From Gallionella sp. (GTDB lineage: Bacteria > Pseudomonadota > Gammaproteobacteria > Burkholderiales > Gallionellaceae), in assembly GCA_023259035.1 (NCBI GenBank), contig JAHFRA010000014.1, positions 1-64,000 of the forward strand: a DNA stretch of 64,000 nt, in the 5' to 3' direction. Every line of letters starts with the position of its first letter. The stretch's first letter is position 1. A model generated the notes under the pieces. That model did not search any database. It saw nothing but the letters and a program-made list of their open reading frames with translations, and was not told the DNA's origin. Position numbers and translations under genes: made by a program. Shown here one piece after another: positions 7,924-17,017 of the stretch.

Positions 7924-10788
7924 ATGAGCAGGGAACCAAGCGCGCAAGATCCGCTGCAAATAGCCGCTGGGCGTAAAGCTTCAGGCGATGCGCTCGATGA
8001 GGGCAACCGTTTTTTCTCCACGCTGGCACGGATCAGCCCGGTGGGAATTTTCCGGACTGATGCGCAGGGTAACTGCGTATATGTTAACGAGCGCTGGTGC
8101 AAAATTACCGGCATGAAATACGACGAGGCGCTTGGCGCAGGATGGGCGCAAGCCGTCCATCCGGATGACCGGGAGAAAGTTGCCCAAGCCCGGTACATAT
8201 CGGCGCAGGCTCGCCAGCACTTCATCATGGAATACCGCGTGCAGCGGCCGAACGGCGTGACGCGCTGGGTGCAAGGAGAAGCTGCGGCCGAGATGGATGC
8301 TGCGGACGAAGTGATTGGCTATGTCGGCACCATCACCGACATCACCCAGAGCAAGCAGGCCGAAGATGAATTGCAAAGATTTTTCAATATCATTCCCGAT
8401 CTGGTGTGCATCGCGTCAATCAATGGGCGTTTCCTGAAAATCAATCCCATGTGGCGGGAAATGCTCGGATATACCGAGCAGGAAATTCTTGCCAAACCTT
8501 TCCTCGAATTCATCCATCCCGATGACCGGGATGCAACGATGAAGGAAGTGGAACAGCAACTGGCTGGCGAGTCGACCATGCAATTCACTAATCGCTATCG
8601 TTGCAAGGATGGCAGCTACAGATGGCTGGAATGGAAGGCGACACCTGCCGTTGACAAGAAACTGCTGTTCGCTTCCGCGCGCGATGTTACCGAGCGCAAT
8701 AAAATAGAGGCGGCACGGCATGAAGCACTGGATCGCTTCCAGAAAATCACCCAGTTGGTGCCCGGAATCGTTTACCAATTCCGCTTACGTCCCGATGGCA
8801 GCACCAGCATTCCTTACGCCAGCGAAGCAGCCCGCGCGATATATCGGCTTGACCCGGAGGAAGTTCGCGAGGACGCGTCCAAAATATTCACCCCTGTTCA
8901 TCCTGATGATCTGGGAAGCTTTATGGCTTCCATCCATGCATCGGCACGGGACTTGACCCCGTGGCAGCACGAGTATCGGCTGAAGTTTGGCGATGGCGCG
9001 GTGCGCTGGCTGTTCGGCAACTCGATTCCGCAGCGCGAAGCAGACGGCTCCACGCTCTGGCACGGCTTTATTACCGACATCACCGAGCGCAAGGAGAGCG
9101 AGGAACGCCTCCGGCAAAGCGACAGGAAGCTGCGGGCCTTTCTGGATAATATTTCCGACATTATCTGGTTAATCGATGCAAACTTGAACATGGCCTATGT
9201 ATCACCCAGCGTCACACGTTTGCTGGGTGTATTACCCGGGGAGCTGGTCGGCCACCCAAGCGCCCTGGTCATACATCCGGATGACATGGGTGTCATAGAC
9301 AATGCCATGCGCCATGTGATGGAGCATCCCGGTGAACCCCACACGATCCAGTACCGCGTCAGCCACAAGGATGGCCGCTGGATTCATGTGGAGAGCACCG
9401 GCGTAAATATGCTGGACAATCCGGCGATCAACGGAGTGCTCGTCACGATGCGGGATATCACCGAGCGCAAGCAGGCCGAACAGGCTCTGGCCGAGAGCGA
9501 GAGCCGTTTCCGCGAAATCTTCAACACCGTCAGCGACGCAATTTTTATCCACGATGCGGAGACGGGCCGCATCATCGATGTCAATCGCCGCATGCTCGAG
9601 ATGTACGGCCTCACCCGTGAACAAGTCCTCGTCTGCGGCCCCGATGACCTGAGCGCCGGCACGCCGCCCTACTCATCTACCGAGGTCGCCGAAAAAATCC
9701 GCTTGGCACGTACCGAAGGCCCGCAGACCTTCGACTGGCTGGCGCGTGCCCGCGATGGGCATCTCTTCTGGGTCGAGGTAAGTCTTCGATTTGCGCACAT
9801 CGGCAACCAACAGCGGATACTGGCTGTGGTGCGCGATATTTCAGATCGCAAGCAGGTGGAAAATGCTTTGCGTGAAAGCGAGAGCCGTTACAGGCTTCTT
9901 GTCGAGTCCTCCCCGTTCTGCATTCATGAAATTGACCTGGAAGGACATTTGCTATCCATGAACAGGACGGGGCTTGACATGCTCGGCCTGGATGATGCCG
10001 GGAAAATTCGTGGTACGCCGTACCTTGATACAGTAAATCAGCGAGATGCCGGCCGCGTCGGCGCGCTTTTGCGGGAGGCTATCGCCGATGGAATTACAAG
10101 TCATTTTGAATTTGCCGCTACCGGGGATGTGCTGCGGTATTTCAAGTCATGTTTCATCCCGATCATAGACAGCGGCGGCAAGGTGCTAAAGCTGATGGGG
10201 ATAACCGAAGATATCACTGAACGCAAGCAGGCCGAGGAGCGGATCCGCAACCTGGCTTTCTACGATACTTTGACGCAACTGCCCAACCGCCGCCTGCTCA
10301 ATGATCGTCTCGGGCAAATAATGGCCGCCAGCAAACGCAGCAGCCATTATGGCGCGTTGATGTTCCTCGATCTGGATAACTTCAAGCCGCTCAATGATAT
10401 GCACGGGCATAGTGTTGGCGACTTGCTGCTGGTGGAGGTAGCGCATCGCCTCACCAGTTGCGTGCGTGAGGTGGACACTGTCGCGCGTTTTGGCGGTGAT
10501 GAGTTCGTGGTGATGCTCAGCGAATTGGACGAAGATAAAGCCGAGTCCACCGCACAAACCAGCATCGTCGCGGAAAAAATCTGCACCGCTTTGGCCGAGC
10601 CATATCTGCTGACACTCAAGCAAGAGAATAATGCGGAAAAAATCATCGAGCATCATTGCACAGCGAGTGTCGGCGTGGTGCTGTTCATCAATCATGAAGC
10701 CAGTGCAGAAGATATTCTCAAGTGGGCGGATACGGCGATGTATCAGGCTAAAGCGGATGGGCGCAACCTGGTTCGTTTCCATAAATAG
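7924..10788 (+). CDS. Diguanylate cyclase with six PAS modules (PAS6-GGDEF)
   Basis: Cytoplasmic enzyme of about 954 residues that makes c-di-GMP. Six PAS/PAC units follow one another, each closed by a D-I/V-T/S-x-R/S-K linker (ITDITQSKQ, ARDVTERNK, ITDITERKE, MRDITERKQ, VRDISDRKQ, TEDITERKQ). The last ~170 residues are a GGDEF domain with [23 protein letters not shown] and an intact GGDEF active site. REVD sits five residues before GGDEF, matching the RxxD inhibitory site, so product inhibition is likely. The start at 7924 has AGAGGG upstream; earlier in-frame starts only add unrelated sequence. There is no membrane segment, so it senses an internal signal. Its sixth PAS and its GGDEF domain have near copies elsewhere in the window. 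Confidence 0.93.
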   Translation: MSREPSAQDPLQIAAGRKASGDALDEGNRFFSTLARISPVGIFRTDAQGNCVYVNERWCKITGMKYDEALGAGWAQAVHPDDREKVAQARYISAQARQHFIMEYRVQRPNGVTRWVQGEAAAEMDAADEVIGYVGTITDITQSKQAEDELQRFFNIIPDLVCIASINGRFLKINPMWREMLGYTEQEILAKPFLEFIHPDDRDATMKEVEQQLAGESTMQFTNRYRCKDGSYRWLEWKATPAVDKKLLFASARDVTERNKIEAARHEALDRFQKITQLVPGIVYQFRLRPDGSTSIPYASEAARAIYRLDPEEVREDASKIFTPVHPDDLGSFMASIHASARDLTPWQHEYRLKFGDGAVRWLFGNSIPQREADGSTLWHGFITDITERKESEERLRQSDRKLRAFLDNISDIIWLIDANLNMAYVSPSVTRLLGVLPGELVGHPSALVIHPDDMGVIDNAMRHVMEHPGEPHTIQYRVSHKDGRWIHVESTGVNMLDNPAINGVLVTMRDITERKQAEQALAESESRFREIFNTVSDAIFIHDAETGRIIDVNRRMLEMYGLTREQVLVCGPDDLSAGTPPYSSTEVAEKIRLARTEGPQTFDWLARARDGHLFWVEVSLRFAHIGNQQRILAVVRDISDRKQVENALRESESRYRLLVESSPFCIHEIDLEGHLLSMNRTGLDMLGLDDAGKIRGTPYLDTVNQRDAGRVGALLREAIADGITSHFEFAATGDVLRYFKSCFIPIIDSGGKVLKLMGITEDITERKQAEERIRNLAFYDTLTQLPNRRLLNDRLGQIMAASKRSSHYGALMFLDLDNFKPLNDMHGHSVGDLLLVEVAHRLTSCVREVDTVARFGGDEFVVMLSELDEDKAESTAQTSIVAEKICTALAEPYLLTLKQENNAEKIIEHHCTASVGVVLFINHEASAEDILKWADTAMYQAKADGRNLVRFHK

Positions 10789-10920
10789 TGATGGTTATTC
10801 CTGAGCCAATTTTTGGCGCTGGTATTCGTGTATAAGGCTCTTAAAGATAGACGCCGCCTCACCGCAGGCGTAGCATTCGCATAGAAACCGCATTGAAATT
10901 CCTATTCACCCAAGCAGGCC

Positions 10921-11601
10921 ATGAACCACCAGCAGAACAAACCGGATCAAGCGAAGATTGCCGCGTTGCAGCAAGCGTATAAATCCGCCTTGCTCAGCGT
11001 TGACAAGGCTCGGGCGGAGAAAATCTTGCGCGATGCTTCGGTCATGTTTGCGTCGCCGCTGGAGGTAGCCGAACTGTGCCTTGCGCCGGTGCTGGAACAA
11101 ATGGGCGAAGCTTGGGAAAACGGCCATTTGGCTTTGTCGCAAATCTATATGGCAAGCCGTATCTCCGAGGAGTTGATGGAGCGTATCCTGCCGCCGTTCC
11201 AGGAAATGCGCGGTGAGGCACCCAGAATCGCCCTGATGCTCTTGGAAGATCATCACATGCTGGGGAAGCGGCTGGTGCAGTCGGCGTTGCGCCTGGCCGG
11301 GATTCCGGTGCTGGATTGGCAGCGGGTCACTGTCGAGGAATTGATTGCGCGCGCGATACGGGAGCGGCCTGACCTGATCCTGATTTCCACGCTGATGTTG
11401 CGCGCCGCATTGCACGTCCGTGATGTGCGGAAAGGTTTGGATAGCGCCGGGCTGGCTATCCCCATCTACGTCGGAGGCGCGCCATTCCGGCTTGATCCCT
11501 TGCTGTGGCAGGAGGTAGGCGCAAGCGCCATGGGCGCCAATGCCACTGAAGCCATCCGTTTGGTGCTGGGCTTTCTGGAGCATCGCCATGCCGTCCGATG
11601 A
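10921..11601 (+). CDS. Corrinoid (B12-binding) methyltransferase subunit
   Basis: Protein of 226 residues resembling the corrinoid carriers of one-carbon methyltransferase systems (MtaC/MtbC/MetH type). Residues about 10-95 match the helical B12-binding cap (LCLAPVLEQMGEAWENGHL ... SEELMERI). The cobalamin fold follows, with the diagnostic D-x-H-x-x-G as D110-H-H112-M-L-G115, where H112 would be the lower cobalt ligand, then ISTLML and YVGGAPF. The start at 10921 lacks a strong ribosome site but the coding signal begins there. It overlaps the next gene, a URO-D-like methyltransferase, so the two are probably a functional pair. No reductive activase is visible nearby. Confidence 0.88.
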   Translation: MNHQQNKPDQAKIAALQQAYKSALLSVDKARAEKILRDASVMFASPLEVAELCLAPVLEQMGEAWENGHLALSQIYMASRISEELMERILPPFQEMRGEAPRIALMLLEDHHMLGKRLVQSALRLAGIPVLDWQRVTVEELIARAIRERPDLILISTLMLRAALHVRDVRKGLDSAGLAIPIYVGGAPFRLDPLLWQEVGASAMGANATEAIRLVLGFLEHRHAVR

Positions 11602-12655
11602 AATGACTTCCCTCCAGCGCGTGTTAACGACGCTCAGCCTGAAAGAGCCGGATCGCGTGCCGCTGTTCCTGTTGCCGACCACACAGGGTGCGGCGGAGAT
11701 GGGCGTTCCTCTCAAGGATTATTTTCGTGCGCCCGGCTTGATGGCGGAGGCGCAAGTGCGCTTTCGCGAGCGTTACCGCAACGATTGCCTGTACGGTTTC
11801 ACCTACGCGGCGGCCGAGTTCGAGGCTTTCGGCGGCGACATCATTTTTTATGACCGCGCGCCGCCCAATGCCGGCGCGCCCTTCCTGCATACACCGGACG
11901 ATTTTGCGCGGCTTGCCGCGCCGCAGATCGAAGATTGCCCCGTGCTGTGCCGGACGCTGGAATTCCAGGCACAATTGCGTCGCGCGGCGAACGGAAACGC
12001 ACCGGTGATAGGCGTAGTGATGTCGCCGACCTCGCTCCCGGTCATGCAGCTGGGATTTCCCGAATATCTCAGGTTGCTGATGGAACAGCCGGATTCGCTG
12101 ACGCCGCTGTTCGAGATCAACGAAGAATTTTGCGTCTCATGGGCCAACGCCCAACTGGCGGCGGGTGCCGACGCGCTGGTCTATTACGATCCGGTAGGGT
12201 CGTGTACGGTCATCGAACCGGCGCATTACCGTCGGCTAAACGCCCCCATTGCCAAGCGTGTTATGGCGCGGATCAAGGGGCCTGCTGTCACCCATTTCGC
12301 CAGTGGCCGCTCGTTCGCCATATTGCCCGACGTCGCCGAAACCGGAACCGGGGGCGTGGTGGTGAGCGGTGATGATGATCTCGCCGCAGTCAAGGCCGCC
12401 GTGGGAAATCGGCTCCCCATTTTTGGCAACCTGAATGGCCTCGCCATGCGGCATTGGGATGCAGAAATAACGGAGCTTCAAGTGAAGAATGCCATCGCCG
12501 CCGCCGGGGTAGGCGGCGGATTCATTCTCACCGATCACCACGGCGAGATACCCTTCGATGTGCCGGAGCGTGTTCTTATATGGATTTCCGAGAGCGTTGA
12601 GCGGTGGGGCCGTTATCCTCTGACATGGGTGGACGCATGGCGGGAGCAGCAATGA
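11588..12655 (+). CDS. URO-D/MtaA-like corrinoid methyltransferase-family protein
   Basis: Protein of 355 residues in the uroporphyrinogen decarboxylase superfamily (URO-D, MtaA, CmuA). Family landmarks are RVPLFL near the N-terminus, GVVMSPTSLP, QLAAGADALVYYDP, FGNLNG and the C-terminal GEIPFDVPERVL. Overlap with the corrinoid gene argues for methyl transfer rather than haem synthesis. The Cys ligands usual in zinc-dependent MtaA/MtbA enzymes are not evident: the expected HxC position reads THFASG, and the later Gly-Cys position reads DHHGEIP. It may bind metal differently or act as a sensor or non-canonical enzyme. I chose the ATG at 11588 with GGAG upstream; the ATG at 11603 is an alternative. 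Confidence 0.78.
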   Translation: MPSDEMTSLQRVLTTLSLKEPDRVPLFLLPTTQGAAEMGVPLKDYFRAPGLMAEAQVRFRERYRNDCLYGFTYAAAEFEAFGGDIIFYDRAPPNAGAPFLHTPDDFARLAAPQIEDCPVLCRTLEFQAQLRRAANGNAPVIGVVMSPTSLPVMQLGFPEYLRLLMEQPDSLTPLFEINEEFCVSWANAQLAAGADALVYYDPVGSCTVIEPAHYRRLNAPIAKRVMARIKGPAVTHFASGRSFAILPDVAETGTGGVVVSGDDDLAAVKAAVGNRLPIFGNLNGLAMRHWDAEITELQVKNAIAAAGVGGGFILTDHHGEIPFDVPERVLIWISESVERWGRYPLTWVDAWREQQ

Positions 12656-12706
12656 ACCCAGAAAAAACAGTTTGTCCACGAAAGGCACGAAATGGGGTAA
12701 GTGAGC

Positions 12707-12791
12707 GTAGCCTGGATGGAATGCAATGGAATCCGGGGCGCGCTCTGGCGTGCACACTGCCCCGGATTATGCTTCGCTGCATCCGGGCTAC
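12707..12791. repeat. Dispersed intergenic inverted repeat (REP-like)
   Basis: An imperfect inverted repeat with outer arms GTAGCC(T/C)GGATG and inner arms AATCCGGGG, loop around 12740-12759. This GTAGCCCGGATG...AATCCGGG form is a familiar dispersed element of proteobacterial intergenic DNA. It lies between the methyltransferase and kinase genes, and the open frame that runs through it is not a real N-terminus. Confidence 0.7.
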
Positions 12792-12818
12792 ATTTGGTTC
12801 CGGCTCGCCCGGCTTGGG

Positions 12819-15134
12819 ATGATGAGAGCAGCGCTGAACCCCCGCTTAAAGTTGGAAGTATGCGCCTTCTTCGAGGATGAATTTCGGGCGGCGCTGGCGG
12901 CTGAGAAACGCGGCGACATCGAGATCGAGCCGATACAGGGTGCCTGCGACGAGCGTCGCCGTCGTCTTGCCACCGCGGAGACGCTGCCCGCACAAAGCGA
13001 GACGCAGACGCTGTGCTTGATGGGCATCTGCTCAGGTCGGACAGCTTGCCCAGATACACCCCACTCCTGCTTTGAATTCCTGCTCGGTCCCGACAAGGTG
13101 GATGCACTTCTGGGCGAAGGCGCGCACCTGCTGACGCCCGCCATGGTGCGCGCGTACCCGGAAACGCTGCAATGCCTGAACGAACAACCGGAAAATCTCC
13201 ACGCGTATTTTGCCGAGTCTGTCCGCGCATGGGTGGTGGTGGATACCGGAGCAGCTCCACTCACTGCTGCAGAGCAGGCGGCCTTCCTGTCCGCCACTGG
13301 CGGGAAGATGGAGTTACTGTCAGCGGAACCACATCTGCTTCGCGCCAATTTGCGCGCCGCCCTCGCGCAATGGAAGGCTGACGCTATTGGCACCCGTTCC
13401 ACCGGGCAGATTGCCTCGCTCCAGCACCGCTTGGCCGATTACACCATGGCCTACGATCTGATCAGCCGCTTGATCCCCCACCAAGGGGAGCAAACTATCG
13501 TCACTGCCATTCTGGAATTATTCTACATGCTCTGCGCACCGCGTGCGGTGCATCTTCTGCTGGTTCAGGACGGGAGCAAAGATGGCGATGCCGGCACCGT
13601 AGAAGGAGCGGTGCAACATTTCTCGCAGCCCGCCGATAGCGACAGGAAAAATGAACTCAGCGAAGACCAGCTCCGCGTATTCCTGTATTGCCCGACTCCC
13701 TGGGGCGAGATCGAAGCGCCAAGAGGTTTCTATTTCCAGATACGTCAGGAGGACGCGCAGGCGTTGGGGGTCGTGGTGGTCGAGGGTGCGTTCCTGCCGG
13801 AACATCAACGCAATTATCTGGATATTGCGCACTTGCTGATGCCCATATTGCGGCTTGCCCTGCATAATGCCCGCAGCTATGACCTGCATAATGCCCGCAG
13901 CTATGAGAAGTTATGCAACACCGAGCGCGAATTGCGTGTCTCGCAGATGGAATTGGAGCGGCGGGTGGAGGAACGAACCGCCCAGTTGACGGCGGAGATC
14001 GCGGTGCGCAAACAGAGCGAGCAGGCGTTGCGCGAGGCTGAGGCGCGATTCCGCTCGTCGTTCGAAGCTGCGGCCATCGGCATGGCCCTGGTGTCTATCG
14101 AGGGATGCTTCGTTGATGCCAACCCGGCGTTGTGCCAGCTCGTCGGCTATCCTCGCGATGAGTTGACACAAAAAACCTTCCAGGAAATTACTCACCCCGA
14201 CGACCTTGATGCAGACCTGAACTACGCCAGGCAACTGATGGCTGGCGAGCGAGCCAGCTACCAGATGGAGAAGCGCTACTTCCACAAGGACGGTCATATT
14301 ATCTGGGCTTTGCTCACCGGATCGACGGTCCGGGACGCGCAGGGAAACCTGCTGTATTTTATTGCGCAGATACAGGACATCACCGAGCGCAAGCAGGCGG
14401 AAGAAGAGCTCAAGCGCTCCAACACAGAGCTGGAACAATTCAGCTACGCCGTTTCTCACGATATGCGCCAGCCGTTGCGCATGATTTCAAGCTACTTGCA
14501 ACTGATCGAGATAAGCATGTCCGATCGGCTCGACGGCGAGAAGCGCGGCTACTTCGAGTTCGCCATCGAAGGCGCCAAGCGCATCGACCAGATGCTGGTG
14601 GCCTTGCTCGAATACTCGCGGGTGGGCAGGATGGGCGAACCACCAGCTTGGGCCGAGAGCCGCGCAGCACTCGACGAGGCGCTGCAATTCCTCCAGCCAG
14701 CCATCGCCGAAGCACGGGCCAGGCTGAATATCAGCGGCGACTGGCCGCGCATTTTTGCCCGTCACGACGACATAACCAGGCTCCTCCAAAACCTGATCGG
14801 CAATGCCATCAAATACCGCGTTGCCGCGCGGATACCGGAAATCACCGTCACCAGCAAGATAGTCAGGAATGAATGGCATCTGTGTGTTGCCGACAACGGT
14901 GTCGGCATTATCCCCGACCAGATCAAACGATTGTTCAAGGTGTTCCAGCGACTGCAATCGCGCGAAGCCTACGAAGGCACCGGCATCGGTCTCGCGCTGT
15001 GCCGCAAGATTGCCGAGCATCACAAGGGGCGCATCTGGGCAGAATCGGCGGGGGAAGGGCGGGGCAGCGAGTTCCGTGCCATATTACCTGTGTTGCGGGA
15101 AGATACAATAACCGCAAGAGGAAAAATCATATGA
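12819..15134 (+). CDS. Histidine kinase 1: DUF1638-like / GAF-like / PAS / kinase module
   Basis: Sensor kinase of about 771 residues. The first ~210 residues (LEVCAFFEDEFRAALAA, DIEIEPIQGA, CFEFLLGPDKVDAL) resemble DUF1638, a domain I associate with corrinoid/methyltransferase loci. A GAF-like region (about 215-370), a coiled coil with EERTAQLTAEI, a PAS domain (about 405-525) and the kinase module follow. The module, shared by nine kinases here, has the phospho-acceptor in SHDMRQPLR (H547), an N-box NLIGNAIKYR, DNGVGI and GTGIGLALCRKIAEHHKGRI. I start it at 12819 because the frame upstream is a dispersed repeat. Location behind the corrinoid pair suggests that methyl-transfer state, or the corrinoid itself, is the input; this is inference. 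Confidence 0.87.
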   Translation: MMRAALNPRLKLEVCAFFEDEFRAALAAEKRGDIEIEPIQGACDERRRRLATAETLPAQSETQTLCLMGICSGRTACPDTPHSCFEFLLGPDKVDALLGEGAHLLTPAMVRAYPETLQCLNEQPENLHAYFAESVRAWVVVDTGAAPLTAAEQAAFLSATGGKMELLSAEPHLLRANLRAALAQWKADAIGTRSTGQIASLQHRLADYTMAYDLISRLIPHQGEQTIVTAILELFYMLCAPRAVHLLLVQDGSKDGDAGTVEGAVQHFSQPADSDRKNELSEDQLRVFLYCPTPWGEIEAPRGFYFQIRQEDAQALGVVVVEGAFLPEHQRNYLDIAHLLMPILRLALHNARSYDLHNARSYEKLCNTERELRVSQMELERRVEERTAQLTAEIAVRKQSEQALREAEARFRSSFEAAAIGMALVSIEGCFVDANPALCQLVGYPRDELTQKTFQEITHPDDLDADLNYARQLMAGERASYQMEKRYFHKDGHIIWALLTGSTVRDAQGNLLYFIAQIQDITERKQAEEELKRSNTELEQFSYAVSHDMRQPLRMISSYLQLIEISMSDRLDGEKRGYFEFAIEGAKRIDQMLVALLEYSRVGRMGEPPAWAESRAALDEALQFLQPAIAEARARLNISGDWPRIFARHDDITRLLQNLIGNAIKYRVAARIPEITVTSKIVRNEWHLCVADNGVGIIPDQIKRLFKVFQRLQSREAYEGTGIGLALCRKIAEHHKGRIWAESAGEGRGSEFRAILPVLREDTITARGKII

Positions 15135-15217
15135 ACACTGCAACTCAGCCTTTTGTTATTCTGTTGATCGAAGACGAAAAAACGGATGCCGGCCTCGTTG
15201 ACGGGAAAAATACATGA
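15131..15217 (+). pseudogene. Truncated start of a single-domain response regulator
   Basis: Twenty-eight codons from an ATG overlapping the kinase stop. The first 20 residues (MNTATQPFVILLIEDEKTDA) match the intact receiver at 43917-44381 at all but one position, then the sequence breaks into GLVDGKNT and stops. The ribosome site is retained. It is the remnant of a receiver gene whose body was replaced by the REC-LuxR gene that begins at 15214. Confidence 0.8.
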
Positions 15218-16155
15218 GTGAAAATTTCCCACGAGCGCTTTCGGTTCTGGTGATAGAGGACGATGCCGGTGATTTCGGGTTGATTCGGGTGCATGTGCAG
15301 TTGTCAGGCCTTGTGCAGGGTGGCGGCAAAGAGCCGGTGATCTGGGCGAAAACGCTGGCTGACGGCATAATCGCAGCCAGGAACAACAAGCCTGATGTCG
15401 TGCTGCTCGACTTGTCGCTCCCTGATTCTGCGGGGCTAGACACTGTGCAGGCGATGCGTGCAGCATTGCCCGGCGTGCCCATCGTGGTGTTGACGGGTCA
15501 CGACGACAATGCTCTCGCCGATGCCGCTTTACAAGCCGGCACCCAGGATTATCTGGTCAAGGGACAATTCGATCACGATGCGTTGGGTCGTGCGGTGCGT
15601 CATGCCCTGGTGCGTCATGCTCTGGAGTTGCGGCTCAAGGAAAGTGAAAAAATATTGCTTGATTCCCGCAATCATCTGAAAGAGCAAGTTGTAAAAATGA
15701 CATCCCAACTGAAAGAGCTCAGGGATGAGTTTGAAGACGTCAATACGACGCTAAAAGTTTTACTCAAGAACCGGGACACGGATAAGTCCGCTACCCAAAA
15801 TGCGCTGGTGCGCGAAATGAGCCAGGAGGTCGCGCCATTCCTGCTGAAGCTTAAAAAAAGCGTCCGGGATCGCAAGCAAATCCGCTTGCTGAGTGTTCTC
15901 GATAACAACCTGCAGCAATTAGCCTCTTCATACGGTAACACGAGTGCCTACACGTTGCTTTCATGGCAGTTGACGCCGGTCGAAATACAAGTGGCATCCA
16001 TGATCAAACAAGGCCTGTCGACCAAGGACATCGCCACGGCCTTGTCTCTCTCGCCGGAAACCATCAGTGTTCATCGGAAACATATTCGTAAAAAACTCGG
16101 ATTGAACAGCAAAGCGGTTAATCTCCGCAGCCATCTAACGTCACTGTCCGGTTGA
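15214..16155 (+). CDS. Response regulator REC-coiled coil-LuxR HTH
   Basis: DNA-binding response regulator of 313 residues. REC domain 1-140: acidic E15-D16-D17, phospho-acceptor D66 in [21 protein letters not shown] and the Lys of DYLVKGQF. A charged coiled coil (about 145-215) leads to a C-terminal LuxR/FixJ helix-turn-helix: LTPVEIQVASMIKQGLSTKD, then ATALSLSPETISVHRKHIR. The start overlaps the stop of the receiver remnant. The receiver is closely similar to those of the REC-PP2C and REC-PAS-GGDEF proteins further on, so all three may be fed by the same kinases. Probable partner of kinase 1 by position. Confidence 0.92.
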   Translation: MSENFPRALSVLVIEDDAGDFGLIRVHVQLSGLVQGGGKEPVIWAKTLADGIIAARNNKPDVVLLDLSLPDSAGLDTVQAMRAALPGVPIVVLTGHDDNALADAALQAGTQDYLVKGQFDHDALGRAVRHALVRHALELRLKESEKILLDSRNHLKEQVVKMTSQLKELRDEFEDVNTTLKVLLKNRDTDKSATQNALVREMSQEVAPFLLKLKKSVRDRKQIRLLSVLDNNLQQLASSYGNTSAYTLLSWQLTPVEIQVASMIKQGLSTKDIATALSLSPETISVHRKHIRKKLGLNSKAVNLRSHLTSLSG

Positions 16156-16183
16156 TTCAAAACAGCACCGGACCAATCCCTTC

Positions 16184-16205
16184 AATGGTTATTTCAATAA
16201 CCATT
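16184..16205. repeat. Perfect 22-base inverted repeat
   Basis: AATGGTTATT / AATAACCATT with a two-base spacer TC, 28 bases after the REC-LuxR stop. There is no T run, so it may be a weak terminator or a binding site for a dimeric regulator; the sequence does not decide. Confidence 0.5.
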
Positions 16206-16310
16206 TACTTACCCATTCAATCACGATTTTAAACGCTTGCCCATCGCTATCACCACATTTAAGGTATGCACGGGTTTTTACGTATCGGATTTGCCTTTAT
16301 ACCTTGGCGC

Positions 16311-16397
16311 ATGAACACTGCAATTCAGCCTTTTGTCATGTTGCCAAAGGCGTATGTTCTATCAACAAACAATGGATATTTGAAGCGTGAATGTTAA
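16311..16397 (+). pseudogene. Second remnant of the single-domain receiver start
   Basis: The bases from the ATG at 16311 encode MNTAIQPFV, identical to the first nine residues of the receiver at 43917, then diverge (MLPKAYVLSTNN...) and stop at 16397, overlapping the cheX start. It is a scar of the same duplicated unit, here without a kinase directly upstream. Confidence 0.6.
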
Positions 16398-16905
16398 TTT
16401 CATCAACCCGGTTCTGGGGTCAATACTGGATGTGTTATCTACTATGGCGCATATTGAGCCGGAAGTGGGCTCTCCTAAAAGAAAAGGTAAGCACGATGTC
16501 GTGCATGGGAAAAATATTACCGGCGTAATAAGCATGGTGGGAAGAAGAGGAAATGCTTCTATCGCCTTAACTTTTTCGGAAGCCGCCATATTGCATATTG
16601 CAAAAAAAATGTTGCCTAGCGAAATTACCACGATTGACGGAATTGTTATTGACCTGGTGGGGGAGCTGGCCAATATGGTTCTCGGTGGCGCAAAAAGGGA
16701 TTTGGAAAACCGGGGCTATTCATTCCAATTATCACTGCCAACAATAATATTCGGGTGTGACTATCTGATCGCCCATAAGACAAATGCGCCCATCATCATG
16801 CTGCCATTTACTATGCCGGAGGGCGAGTTTGTTGTTGAAGCAGGATATGAAGAAGTCAACGAGTATGTATATAGCTCATCATTGCCGTCTAATCTGGCTC
16901 CATGA
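16387..16905 (+). CDS. cheX: CheX-family chemotaxis phosphatase-like protein
   Basis: Protein of 172 residues of the CheC/CheX/FliY phosphatase family, which remove phosphate from CheY-type receivers. The catalytic E-x-x-N motif is visible as E93-L-A-N96 in DLVGELANMVLGGAKRDLE, with the preceding FSEAAILHIAKKML region typical of CheX. The GTG at 16387 is the likely start; the frame holds no earlier alternative. No chemotaxis operon is present, so its substrate is more likely one of the receivers in this array, or a signalling step tied to the H-NOX gene just downstream. Confidence 0.85.
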   Translation: MNVNFINPVLGSILDVLSTMAHIEPEVGSPKRKGKHDVVHGKNITGVISMVGRRGNASIALTFSEAAILHIAKKMLPSEITTIDGIVIDLVGELANMVLGGAKRDLENRGYSFQLSLPTIIFGCDYLIAHKTNAPIIMLPFTMPEGEFVVEAGYEEVNEYVYSSSLPSNLAP

Positions 16906-17017
16906 TTACACAATTTTTAATTTCACGTTGGCTGTTGCACTTCGAACTTGAATCTGCCTCATGCATCAGTGAGGTGGTTTTTATGATTACAACTTTCGGA
17001 CATAGGAGGACGTTACC

